Positions 1 to 6,355 are shown, counted from the first letter of the stretch. The stretch: DNA of 13,918 nt from Pseudomonadota bacterium (GCA_022573605.1 JACZTQ010000051.1:1-13918); one strand, 5' to 3'. The notes: generated by a model not told the origin, from the sequence alone. Translations and numbers: made by a program.

Positions 1-3
1 CCC

Positions 4-645
4 TCACCCCACCACGAACACGTGCAGCGCCACCGGTCCATGCGCGCCCAATTGCAACGTCTGGCCGATATCGGCCGAGCGGCTCGGGCCGGTCACCATG
101 TTCACCGTGCGGGGGTCGAGGGCGCGCTCGCGCCAGTCCGCCCACATGTCCTCGAAACCGGCCTTGATGTCGGCCGCCGCCACCACCACGAAATGGGTCT
201 CGCCGAGGAAGGTCAGGGTGACCGGGTTCTCGGGGCCCGAGGCCAGCACCAGGGTGCCGGTCTCGGCCATTGCCAGTTCCGCGCGCGACAATGTCGCGGG
301 CTCGACCAGGCGGCCGATGCCGATGCTGTGCTCCACCGTGCCCCAGTCGCGCGCGAAGGCGGGGTCGCTCCCGGTGCGGATGGCGGCGGGCAGGTTGCGC
401 TGGCGAAGCTCGTCGGCCAGGGCCGCGGGCAGGTCGTCGAGCGAGGCCAGGCGCGAGACGGTGGCGTCGACCGCCGTGGCTTTCTCGATGAACTGGGTGA
501 TGCGGGCCTCGCCTTGCGTTTGCGCCTGGGCCGGGACCGGGGCGAGCTGGACATCGCGCTGGCCGAGGCGGACCGCCACCGCCACGGCGTCGCCGCCGCC
601 GGTGGCGCGCCTGATCCGGGCCAGGATGTTGTCGCGGGCGCTCAT
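4..645 (-). CDS. lutC: LutC/YkgG-family lactate utilization protein C
   Basis: LutC is the non-iron-sulfur subunit of the cytoplasmic LutABC complex, which oxidises L-lactate to pyruvate. The protein is 213 residues, the usual length for the family. The N-terminus (MSARDNILARIRRA) is typical. The conserved core is present: an AETGTLVL stretch, a THFVVV strand, and the C-terminal signature TGPSRSADIGQTLQLGAHGP. The ATG at 645 overlaps the lutB stop in an ATGA arrangement, so the two are translationally coupled and the start is secure. The gene is the last of the operon on this strand; its stop lies three bases from the window edge, so nothing downstream can be seen. The gene itself is intact although lutB upstream is frameshifted. 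Family assignment is from motif recognition; activity on lactate is inferred from the operon. Confidence 0.93.
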   Translation of the reverse strand: MSARDNILARIRRATGGGDAVAVAVRLGQRDVQLAPVPAQAQTQGEARITQFIEKATAVDATVSRLASLDDLPAALADELRQRNLPAAIRTGSDPAFARDWGTVEHSIGIGRLVEPATLSRAELAMAETGTLVLASGPENPVTLTFLGETHFVVVAAADIKAGFEDMWADWRERALDPRTVNMVTGPSRSADIGQTLQLGAHGPVALHVFVVG

Positions 646-2061
646 TTGCGCGCCCTCCATTTGGCCTGGAAGGTGCCGCCCTGCGGGGCCGGAAAATCGC
701 GGTGGTCGGTCCAGCCGCCGCCCAGCGGCAGCCAGCGCAGGCGGCCCTTGCCGAGCGCCAGGCATCCGAGCCCGAGGACGGCGGCACGGGTAAACAGGCG
801 GTAGAGCGCCGGCCGGGTGCACAGCGCGCGCCAGAAGCCGAGGCCCCAGCGGGTCGCCGAGGGGGTGAGGCGCTGCTCGAACTCGCGCTCGCGCCAGTGG
901 CGCATCATCTTGGGCAGCGGGATGCGCATCGGGCAGACCGCCTCGCAGCGGCCGCAAAAGGTCGAGGCGTTGGGCAGCTGCCCGCCGGTCTCGACCCCGA
1001 TCAGCGAGGGTGTCAGCACCGCCCCCATCGGGCCGGGATAGACCCAGCCATAGGCGTGCCCGCCGACCGCCTGGTAGACCGGGCAGTGGTTCATGCAGGC
1101 GCCGCAGCGGATGCAGCGCAGCATGTCCTGGAAATCGCCGCCGAGCATGGCCGAGCGGCCGTTGTCGAGCAGCACCACGTGGTATTCCTCGGGTCCGTCC
1201 GGGTCGGCCTCGCGCCGGGGACCCGAGGAAAAGGTGGTGTAGACCGACATCTCCTGGCCGGTGGCGGAGCGGGCCAGCACGCGCAGGATGGTGGCGGCGT
1301 CCTCCAGGGTGGGGACGATCTTCTCCAGACGCCATGACGATGTGGACCCGGGGCAGCGACTGGGAGAGGTCGCCGTTGCCCTCGTTGGTGACGATCACCG
1401 ACTGGCCGGTCTCGGCCACCAGCATGTTGGCGCCGGTGAGGCCGACCTCGGCCGCGAAGTATTTCTCGCGCAGCACGCCGCGGGCCTCGGCCAGCAGGTC
1501 GGAGATTTCGGAGAGGTTGCGGTCCGGGTCCAGGTGGGTGTGGGCCTTGCGGAACTCGGCCTCGACCTGCGCCACGGTGACGTGCACCGCCGGGGCGATG
1601 ATGTGGCTCGGCATCTCGCCGCGGAGTTGGATGATGTATTCGCCGAGATCGGTCTCCTGCGGGTGGATGCCGTGCTCTTCCAGGTGGTCGTTGATGCCGC
1701 ATTCCTCGGCGATCATCGATTTCCCCTTGTTGACGGTCTTGGCTCCGGCCTTTTGGCAGATCTCGAGCACGATGCGCCTTGCGTCCTCGGCCGTCTCGGC
1801 CCAGTGGAGCTGGCCGCCGGCGGCGATCACCTTGGCCTCGTAGCGCTCGAGATAGAGGTCGAGATTGGCCAGGACGTGGTCCTTGAGGTCGCGCGCGGCG
1901 TCGCGCAGGGCGTCGAATTCCGGCAGCTTGGCGCGGGCCGTGGCGCGCTTGGCGACGAAGCCCGACTGGGCGCCGCCCATCGCCGCCTGGAGGTTGGGGT
2001 CGGCCAGCGCTTCGCGGGCGTTCTGCTTGAAGCGCGGCGTGGTGGGGGCGGCGGCGCTCAT
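642..2061 (-). pseudogene. lutB: LutB iron-sulfur lactate oxidation subunit, frameshifted
   Basis: LutB carries the two [4Fe-4S] clusters of the lactate oxidation complex. The first part (2061 to about 1333, some 243 codons) is a normal LutB N-terminal domain ending in LPRVHIVMA. The rest (about 1328 to 642) continues in a different frame with EKIVPTLEDAATILRVLARS, then the ferredoxin motif CIRCGACMNHCP, the second cluster motif CGRCEAVCP, and a normal C-terminus. The total of 1420 nt is not a multiple of three; relatives usually read MAG(I/L)EK at the junction, so a two-base deletion is the simplest explanation. The ATG at 2061 follows the lutA stop by one base, and the true stop overlaps lutC by four bases. 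Without correction the first frame runs on, by chance stop-free, into lutC. It is either a recent mutation or a sequencing/assembly error; both halves are otherwise well conserved. Confidence 0.88.
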
Positions 2062-2062
2062 C

Positions 2063-2836
2063 TCAGGTCTCGCCGATGGCGGGGGTGGCGCTATCGCCGG
2101 CCAGCACCTCGACCACGTGGCGGGCCTCGACGGCGCGGCCCTCGCGGCTGAGCTTGCCGGCCATGTTGAGCAGGCAGCCGAGGTCGCCGGCGAGCAGGAG
2201 CCCGGCCCCGGTGGCGCCGATATGGCCGGACTTGTCGGTGACCATCTTGTTCGAGATCTCGGGGTATTTGACGCAGAAGGCGCCGCCGAAGCCGCAGCAG
2301 ACCTCCGCCTCGGCCATCTCGGTCAGCTCCAGCCCCTCGACCGAGGCCAAGAGCTTGCGCGGCTGGGCCTTGATGCCGAGCGCGCGCAGGCCGGTGCAAC
2401 TGTCGTGATAGGTGGCGCGGGCGGGGAAGCGGGCGGCGACCGCCTCGAGCCCGAGCACGTCGGTCAGGAAGCTGACGATCTCGTGGCTGCGGGCGGCCAG
2501 CGACTTCGCCCTGTCGGCCCAGGCGGGATCGTCCGCCAGCATCTGGGGGTAGTCCTTGATCACCGTGGCGGCGCAGGAGCCCGAGGGGACGACGACATGG
2601 TCGGCGCCCTCCATCGCCGCGATCATGGCGCGGGCCAGCGCCGCCGCCCCGGTCCGGTCGCCGGAGTTGTGGTTGGGCTGGCCGCAGCAGGTCTGGGGCG
2701 GCACCTCGACGGTGCAGCCGGCGTCCTCCAGCAGCTTGACGCTGGCGAAGCCGACCGAGGGGCGGAGCATGTCGACCAGGCAGGTCACCAGCAGGGCGAC
2801 CTTCGGCTTGTCGGGGGGCTTATCGGAGTTGGGCAC
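2063..2836 (-). CDS. lutA: LutA/YkgE-family (Fe-S)-binding lactate oxidation subunit
   Basis: LutA belongs to the CCG-domain family (heterodisulfide reductase HdrB-like) and works with LutB and LutC in lactate oxidation. The 257-residue protein has two cysteine-rich CCG modules: C19 with CCGQPNHNSG at about 50-59, and SC at 146-147 with CCGFGGAFC at about 180-188. I chose the GTG at 2836 because GAGGAG lies six bases upstream and because the conserved strand KVALLVTCLVDMLRP begins right after it; the open frame continues to 3019, but that extension runs through a palindromic repeat and has no family similarity. It is first in the lutABC operon, one base from lutB. A sigma70-like promoter (2863-2891) sits about 20-30 bases upstream. 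High confidence in the family; the start is slightly less certain because an in-frame GTG lies a few codons upstream. Confidence 0.92.
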   Translation of the reverse strand: MPNSDKPPDKPKVALLVTCLVDMLRPSVGFASVKLLEDAGCTVEVPPQTCCGQPNHNSGDRTGAAALARAMIAAMEGADHVVVPSGSCAATVIKDYPQMLADDPAWADRAKSLAARSHEIVSFLTDVLGLEAVAARFPARATYHDSCTGLRALGIKAQPRKLLASVEGLELTEMAEAEVCCGFGGAFCVKYPEISNKMVTDKSGHIGATGAGLLLAGDLGCLLNMAGKLSREGRAVEARHVVEVLAGDSATPAIGET

Positions 2837-2862
2837 GGGCGGCTCCTCGGGTTGGTCCGATG

Positions 2863-2891
2863 GGTTTACCGCCCCGATCCGGGGGCGGCAA
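2863..2891 (-). promoter_or_regulatory. candidate lutABC promoter with embedded inverted repeat
   Basis: Reading the minus strand, TTGCCG (2891-2886) and TAAACC (2868-2863) are separated by exactly 17 bases, giving a transcription start near 2856 and a leader of about 20 bases holding the GAGGAG ribosome site. The spacer contains the inverted repeat CCGCCCC-N6-GGGGCGG (2869-2888), placed where a repressor such as a LutR/LldR-type GntR protein could block polymerase. The regulator is a guess: no such gene is in the window. Confidence 0.45.
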
Positions 2892-2926
2892 GGCGGTAGG
2901 GGGGAACGGAGAAGGGGCGCGGCGGC

Positions 2927-3034
2927 GTAGGGCGCATCTTGATGCGCCGTTGCGCCGGTGGCGTTGGTGGAATGGCGGAGATGATTGTCCGCCGGCGCCC
3001 ACGCAAACAAGGCGCACAATCATGTGCGCCCTAC
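2927..3034. repeat. REP/BIME-like palindromic element, copy A
   Basis: The 108-bp element starts with GTAGGGCGCA and ends with the exact inverse TGCGCCCTAC. Each end folds into its own hairpin: GGCGCATC-TT-GATGCGCC (2931-2948) at the left and GGCGCAC-N6-GTGCGCC (3011-3030) at the right. A third inverted pair GGCGGA/TCCGCC (2974-2993) lies inside. The left 24 bases recur almost exactly at 3752. It lies between lutA and the antitoxin gene and overlaps the antitoxin's stop codon. This organisation matches bacterial interspersed mosaic elements mobilised by REP-associated transposases; no such transposase is in the window. Confidence 0.8.
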
Positions 3035-3396
3035 CGGGGCGGCGCCAGATCGTCGAGACCGAGGCCAAGGGCGGCGGCGATGCGCTGCATCACGTCGAAA
3101 CGGCCACGGCTCTTGCCCGACTCGATGTCGCTGATGGTGGCGGTGCGGACATCGGCCTTCTCGGCAAGCTGGGCCTGGGTCAGGCCATGTTCCTTGCGCC
3201 ATGCCTCCACCGGGCTCATCTCGCCCTTGATGACGGCCATGCCAACCTCAAGCGGCAGGGTGGGTTCGCCCCGGCGCGCCCGCACGTCAGCCAGGTCCTG
3301 AGCCTCGTCGGCGGCGTCGATCAGCGCCTCGTAGGCGGCGCGGGGCAGGATGGCCAATTCCTCGCCGCCCTCGGTGGTGAAAAAATTGGTAATCAC
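3031..3396 (-). CDS. XRE-family helix-turn-helix antitoxin
   Basis: Predicted DNA-binding antitoxin of a type II toxin-antitoxin pair. The 121-residue protein has an N-terminal segment (about 10-45, EELAILPRAAYEALIDAADE) resembling Phd/YefM-type antitoxin N-termini, then an XRE helix-turn-helix at about 64-118 (AWRKEHGLTQAQLAEKADVRTATISDIESGK in outline). The start is a GTG at 3396, supported by AAGGAGA seven bases upstream; it lies 12 bases after the toxin stop. Toxin-first order is as in higBA. The TAG stop is the TAG of the terminal GTAGGGCGCA of the adjoining palindromic element, so insertion of that element probably set the present C-terminus. Likely autorepressor of the operator at 3672-3691. 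Cognate pairing is inferred from adjacency. Confidence 0.88.
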   Translation of the reverse strand: MITNFFTTEGGEELAILPRAAYEALIDAADEAQDLADVRARRGEPTLPLEVGMAVIKGEMSPVEAWRKEHGLTQAQLAEKADVRTATISDIESGKSRGRFDVMQRIAAALGLGLDDLAPPR

Positions 3397-3408
3397 GATG
3401 AGTTCTCC

Positions 3409-3657
3409 TTACCGGTATAGCGAGCCGCGTGGGCCGATCTTGGTGATGGTCAGCGTCTCGCCTTCGATGGTGAAGATCAGACGCCAGTCCCGGACCCGGA
3501 TGCGAAAGACGTTGTCTTCACCCTGCATCGCCTTGACATCGACCGCGGCATTGCGGTTCTCGGCGTAGCGGGCAGTGGCTTCGATCAGTTTGATGATGAT
3601 CTCGACAGGAGCCTTGCGGGCTTCCTTGAGCGCCGTCTTGGCAATCCTGATCCGCAT
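3409..3657 (-). CDS. RelE/ParE-superfamily toxin
   Basis: Small basic protein of 82 residues with the RelE/ParE fold signature: an N-terminal helical part (KTALKEARKAPVEIIIKLIEA) followed by the strand-rich C-terminal half VFRIRVRDWRLIF (about 50-62) and the ending TITKIGPRGSLYR typical of the HigB/RelE-like toxins paired with XRE antitoxins. RelE-type members cleave mRNA on the ribosome and ParE-type members poison gyrase; the sequence does not decide between them. The ATG at 3657 gives the normal family length, but its ribosome site is weak (GAAAG). It is first in the two-gene unit, 12 bases before the antitoxin. The frame stays open far upstream, but that part is only the antisense of the SDR gene. 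Confidence 0.87.
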   Translation of the reverse strand: MRIRIAKTALKEARKAPVEIIIKLIEATARYAENRNAAVDVKAMQGEDNVFRIRVRDWRLIFTIEGETLTITKIGPRGSLYR

Positions 3658-3671
3658 CGCAGCTTTCGTTC

Positions 3672-3711
3672 CCGTATGCGAATTTATACGGATTAGCGGA
3701 TATATAATCAA
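3672..3711 (-). promoter_or_regulatory. promoter and overlapping operator of the toxin-antitoxin unit
   Basis: On the minus strand TTGATT (3711-3706) and TATAAA (3688-3683) are 17 bases apart, a near-consensus sigma70 promoter in an AT-rich patch. A perfect inverted repeat CCGTAT-N8-ATACGG (3672-3691) covers the -10 box and the predicted start site. This is the expected position for autorepression by the antitoxin. The transcription start would be near 3676, leaving a leader of about 19 bases before the toxin ATG. Confidence 0.7.
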
Positions 3712-3751
3712 TAGAAAAATTCGTAAAACCGTAAGAAAAGGAAGAGGCTGC

Positions 3752-3819
3752 GTAGGGCGCATCTTGATGCGCCGTCGCGTTGGCGGAATGGCGGAATGGC
3801 GGAACGAGTTCCGCCCTAC
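3752..3819. repeat. REP/BIME-like palindromic element, copy B
   Basis: A 68-bp element that begins with the same 24 bases as copy A and in the same orientation, including the GGCGCATC-TT-GATGCGCC hairpin (3756-3773). Its right end is different: the hairpin GGCGGAAC-GA-GTTCCGCC (3798-3815) followed by CTAC, so the outer ends still match as GTAGGGCG/CGCCCTAC. Between them are three exact tandem copies of TGGCGGAA (3781-3804). It lies about 40 bp upstream of the toxin promoter and 28 bp from the end of the SDR gene, so copies A and B bracket the toxin-antitoxin unit. Confidence 0.8.
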
Positions 3820-3847
3820 GGCGCTGACGCGCGGCCCGAAGCCCCGC

Positions 3848-4570
3848 CTACAACCGGTACCCCCCCGCGACCTCGATGTTGGCGCCGGTGACGTAATCGG
3901 CGCCCAGCAGGTAGTCGATCGCCTGCCAGACATCCTCGAAGCTGCCGTCGCGACCCAGTGGCACCCGGCCCGGCGCGCCGCCGAGCTCGCCGATCGAGTT
4001 CGCCAGCTGGCCCGGCGAGACCATGTTGAGCCGGACCCCGTCGGGGGCATACTCGGCCGCCAGCGCCCGGGTGAGTTGCAGCAGCGCGGCCTTGGAGATG
4101 TAGTAATCGGTGGCCGAGCCCTCGGCCTGGTTGAGCTGGTTGCCGGCAACCCCGATGTTGATGATCTGGCCACCGGCCCGCAACCGCCCCAGCGCCTGGC
4201 GGCAGACGTGGAAGGCGCCGTTGAGGTTGGTGGCGATGGTGCGCTGCCACTGTCCGCTGTCGATCTCGCGCAGCGCAATGGGGTTGTAGATGCCGACATT
4301 GTTGATCACCAAGGCGAGTTCGCGCCCGGTTCCGTCGGCGGCGGCGAACAGCGCCGCGACCTGGTCTTCCCGGCTGACATCGGCGCGCTGGGTCCAGGCG
4401 GCGGCGCCAAGCTCGCCGAGCCCGGCGGCCAGCTTGGCGGCCGCGGCCTCCGACGACAGGTAGTTGATCAGGATGTCGTAGCCCGCAGCCGCCAGCCGCA
4501 GGCAAAGATGGCGGCCGAGCCCGCGTGCCGCGCCGGTGACCAGCGCCAGCTTGCGCGGCTCCCCGGCCAT
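3848..4570 (-). CDS. short-chain dehydrogenase/reductase with atypical active site
   Basis: NAD(P)-dependent oxidoreductase of the classical SDR fold, 240 residues, cytoplasmic. Seen: dinucleotide motif TGAARGLG (12-19), NNVG (90-93) in place of the usual NNAG, catalytic Asn115 in TNLNGAF, YYISK with Tyr156 and Lys160, MVSPG at 183-187, and the C-terminal signature NIEVAGGYRL. The catalytic serine normally 13 residues before the tyrosine is missing: that stretch reads INIGVAGNQLNQ, with Gly143 at the expected place. The ATG at 4570 shares one base with the stop of the preceding SDR gene (TGATG), so the pair is translationally coupled. It is third in the cupin-SDR-SDR unit. Substrate unknown; pteridine-reductase-like enzymes of the family also replace the serine (with aspartate), a weak hint only. 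Confidence 0.9.
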   Translation of the reverse strand: MAGEPRKLALVTGAARGLGRHLCLRLAAAGYDILINYLSSEAAAAKLAAGLGELGAAAWTQRADVSREDQVAALFAAADGTGRELALVINNVGIYNPIALREIDSGQWQRTIATNLNGAFHVCRQALGRLRAGGQIINIGVAGNQLNQAEGSATDYYISKAALLQLTRALAAEYAPDGVRLNMVSPGQLANSIGELGGAPGRVPLGRDGSFEDVWQAIDYLLGADYVTGANIEVAGGYRL

Positions 4571-5271
4571 CAGAGCCGGACCCCGCGCGCCGGTTGCAGC
4601 ACCAGCTCCTCGACCGCGAGGTTGCCGTGCGGGGCGCAGTTCGCGAACACCGCCTCGGCGACGTCGGCGGGCCACAGCATGGTCGCCGGATCGACCTCCT
4701 CGCCGTCGAACGAGGCGGTGAAGGTCAGGCCGGGGTAGATGTTGGTGACGGTGACGCCCTGATCGGCGATCTCGTCGCGCAGGCATTTGAACAGCGCCGC
4801 CTGCGCCGCCTTGGTCGCCGAGTAGGCGGCTTTGCCCGGCAGCGGCCTGAGCGCGGCGATGGAAACGATGTTGGCGATCCGGCCGCGGGCCCGGATCAGC
4901 GCCGGGAGCAACGCCTGGGTCACCGTGAAGGCAGTGACCACGTTGCCCCGCCAGAGTGCCTCGAGGGTCGCCGCCTCGGTGTCGCGAAAGGCGCCATGGC
5001 GGAACGCGCCGGCGTTGTTGACCAGCAGGTCGAGGCCGGCCTCGCCGCCCCCGAAACCGGCGTATTCATCGGCGACGGCGGCGATCTCGCCGGCCTCGGC
5101 GGCATCGGCGCGCCAGAAACGCACCCTGCCGGAGGCGTCGATCCGGTTCAAGCCATCGACGTCGGCGGCCGAGCGGGTGACCCCGGCGACATCCCAGCCG
5201 GCGGCGGCGAAGCGCCCGACGATGGCGCGGCCGATGCCCTTGCCGGCGCCGGTGACGAAGATCGACGGCAT
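4570..5271 (-). CDS. short-chain dehydrogenase/reductase
   Basis: Classical SDR oxidoreductase of 233 residues with a complete active site: TGAGKGIG (7-14) for NAD(P) binding, NNAG (85-88), Asn110, Ser137 in NIVSIAA, Tyr150 and Lys154 in YSATK, then NIYPG at 177-181. The C-terminus (EELVLQPARGVRL) is of the type seen in general SDR enzymes acting on small ketones or alcohols; the substrate cannot be read from sequence. The ATG at 5271 is preceded by a G-rich AGGGGGG stretch and starts 11 bases after the cupin gene. Its stop overlaps the next SDR gene by one base. It is a distinct subfamily from its neighbour rather than a recent duplicate. Confidence 0.92.
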   Translation of the reverse strand: MPSIFVTGAGKGIGRAIVGRFAAAGWDVAGVTRSAADVDGLNRIDASGRVRFWRADAAEAGEIAAVADEYAGFGGGEAGLDLLVNNAGAFRHGAFRDTEAATLEALWRGNVVTAFTVTQALLPALIRARGRIANIVSIAALRPLPGKAAYSATKAAQAALFKCLRDEIADQGVTVTNIYPGLTFTASFDGEEVDPATMLWPADVAEAVFANCAPHGNLAVEELVLQPARGVRL

Positions 5272-5282
5272 GGTCCCCCCTT

Positions 5283-6044
5283 TCAGGCCAGATAGTTGAC
5301 CAGCGGCGCCAGCGCCACCAGCGGCGGCGGCGGCGTCAACGGCACCTCGTCGGCGGGCGAGAAGCGCGGGCTGTCGAGGCAGAGGATGCGCCGGGGTCGG
5401 CCGGTCGGGTTGCGGTAGGCGTGGACATGGCCGAGCGGCCAGGCGAAGGCGTTGCCCCGGGCCACCGGCCGGCCCTGTTGCAGCAGCCCGTCGTCGAGGA
5501 TCAGTTCGCACTCGCGCATCACCCGGTGGCAATGGGCCGGGATCTCGCCGCGCGGCGCGATCTCGAGGATGTAAAGACCGAGGGTATCGTCCTCGTGGAC
5601 GATGTGGGCGGCGCCGAAGGCGGTGTGTTCGACCTCGAACTCCGGCCGCCGGACGCGCACCGTGGCAAGCGCCGTGACACTGGCGCGGCGCGTGCTGGCG
5701 AGCGACACGGTGACGGTATCCGCCGCGCCGCTGTTCCCGGAGGCGAAGAAGTAGCGCCCGATCATGCGGGCCAGCGTCGCCGCCGGCACTGCGCCATGGG
5801 CGGCATCGACCAGGAACGCCGTCGCCGCGCGCAAACCGGGGGCTGCCGGGGGCGGCGCGCCCGGCCCCGGGCCGGGGGCCAGCGTAACCGTGAAGCCGAG
5901 CCGCCCGCCATCCTCGGGTGCTTCGAACGGCCGGTAGGGGAAGCTGAACCGCGACCCCGCGCCGGCCTCCTCCGCACTGGCCTCCCCGGCACTGGCCGCC
6001 ACGCCGTATCCGGCGCGCCATGAGCTCTCGGCGAGCAATGTCAT
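5283..6044 (-). CDS. cupin-domain protein with unrecognised N-terminal half
   Basis: A 253-residue protein. The C-terminal half (about 140-225) is a cupin: motif 1 as G166, H171-x-H173 and E178, and motif 2 as a perfect G197-x5-P203-x-G205-x2-H208-x3-N212, so all four usual metal ligands (two His, Glu, His) are present. The N-terminal half (about 1-135) has no motif I can name; a Pro/Gly-rich stretch at 56-69 separates a first block (SRFSFPYRPFEAPEDGGRL) from an alpha/beta block (about 73-134). A relation of that block to T-fold/FolB-like domains is conceivable but unsupported. The ATG at 6044 has GGAG three to four bases upstream. First gene of a unit with two SDR genes 11 bp downstream; the trio may act on one small-molecule pathway. 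The cupin call is firm, the function unknown. Confidence 0.85.
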   Translation of the reverse strand: MTLLAESSWRAGYGVAASAGEASAEEAGAGSRFSFPYRPFEAPEDGGRLGFTVTLAPGPGPGAPPPAAPGLRAATAFLVDAAHGAVPAATLARMIGRYFFASGNSGAADTVTVSLASTRRASVTALATVRVRRPEFEVEHTAFGAAHIVHEDDTLGLYILEIAPRGEIPAHCHRVMRECELILDDGLLQQGRPVARGNAFAWPLGHVHAYRNPTGRPRRILCLDSPRFSPADEVPLTPPPPLVALAPLVNYLA

Positions 6045-6311
6045 GATCTCCGCAACCCCCGACTCGAACCCAATTCCAGCCCCTCGATGTTCCCCCGGCC
6101 ACCGGTGCCCGCGCCGCGCCGCACCAATCCCGGTACGGCGCGCGCCGCGCCAGTCTCGGCCGGGCGGGTTAATCCTTCGTTAACCCTTGGCCGGGCCTCG
6201 CCGGGCGCCGGCCGGGCGGCGCTGGAAAATCCGCTGCGCCGCCCGTTTGCGATCATGGAAAGGCTATATAATTCAATACCTTGTAAGGCAGGCGGCGACA
6301 CGATTGGCGGC
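6045..6311. other. divergent intergenic region between the cupin and atp operons
   Basis: This non-coding stretch separates the cupin gene from the atp promoter. It holds the CtrA-type box at 6169-6184 and an AT-rich patch around 6255-6275 (TATATAATTC) that stands out from the GC-rich surroundings but has no well-spaced partner box on either strand. No convincing promoter for the cupin-SDR operon was found here. Confidence 0.5.
6169..6184. promoter_or_regulatory. CtrA-type binding box
   Basis: The sequence TTAATCCTTCGTTAAC matches the alphaproteobacterial CtrA consensus TTAA-N7-TTAAC exactly; the wider site is the inverted repeat GGTTAA-N7-TTAACC (6167-6185). It lies about 130 bp from both the cupin start and the -35 box of the atp promoter. 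CtrA is the cell-cycle and motility regulator of this class. That the site is used is inference; TTAA is rare in such GC-rich DNA, which makes a chance match less likely but not negligible. Confidence 0.5.
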
Positions 6312-6340
6312 TTGACACCCCCCGACCTGCTTCGTATTGT
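6312..6340 (+). promoter_or_regulatory. sigma70-type promoter of the atp F0 operon
   Basis: A perfect -35 box TTGACA (6312-6317) is followed after exactly 17 bases by TATTGT (6335-6340), which matches four of six positions of the -10 consensus. The start would be near 6347, giving a leader of about 54 bases before atpI. It is the best housekeeping promoter in the window, as expected for an abundantly expressed operon. Confidence 0.75.
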
Positions 6341-6355
6341 CCGCCACGTCTTGTG

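Noticed and set aside
4..2061. A single 685-residue open frame on the minus strand, as if LutB and LutC were fused
   Set aside because: The middle part has no family similarity and is rich in Arg, Pro and Gly as in shadow frames; the genuine iron-sulfur half of LutB lies in another frame and ends with an ATGA overlap to lutC.
1261..2151. Long plus-strand open frame across lutB
   Set aside because: Shadow of the lutB coding strand in GC-rich DNA; it has no recognisable motif and no ribosome site.
2837..3019. An N-terminal extension of LutA to an ATG at 3019
   Set aside because: It runs through the palindromic element and the likely promoter; the GTG at 2836 has an ideal ribosome site and fits the family start.
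6060..6080. A tRNA-like T-loop (GGTTCGAGTC on the minus strand) upstream of the cupin gene
   Set aside because: The flanking T-stem bases do not pair and no acceptor, D or anticodon arm can be found nearby.
6045..6090. A sigma54 (-24/-12) promoter for the cupin operon, suggested by GG and TTGC
   Set aside because: The spacing between the GG and GC dinucleotides does not match the required ten bases.
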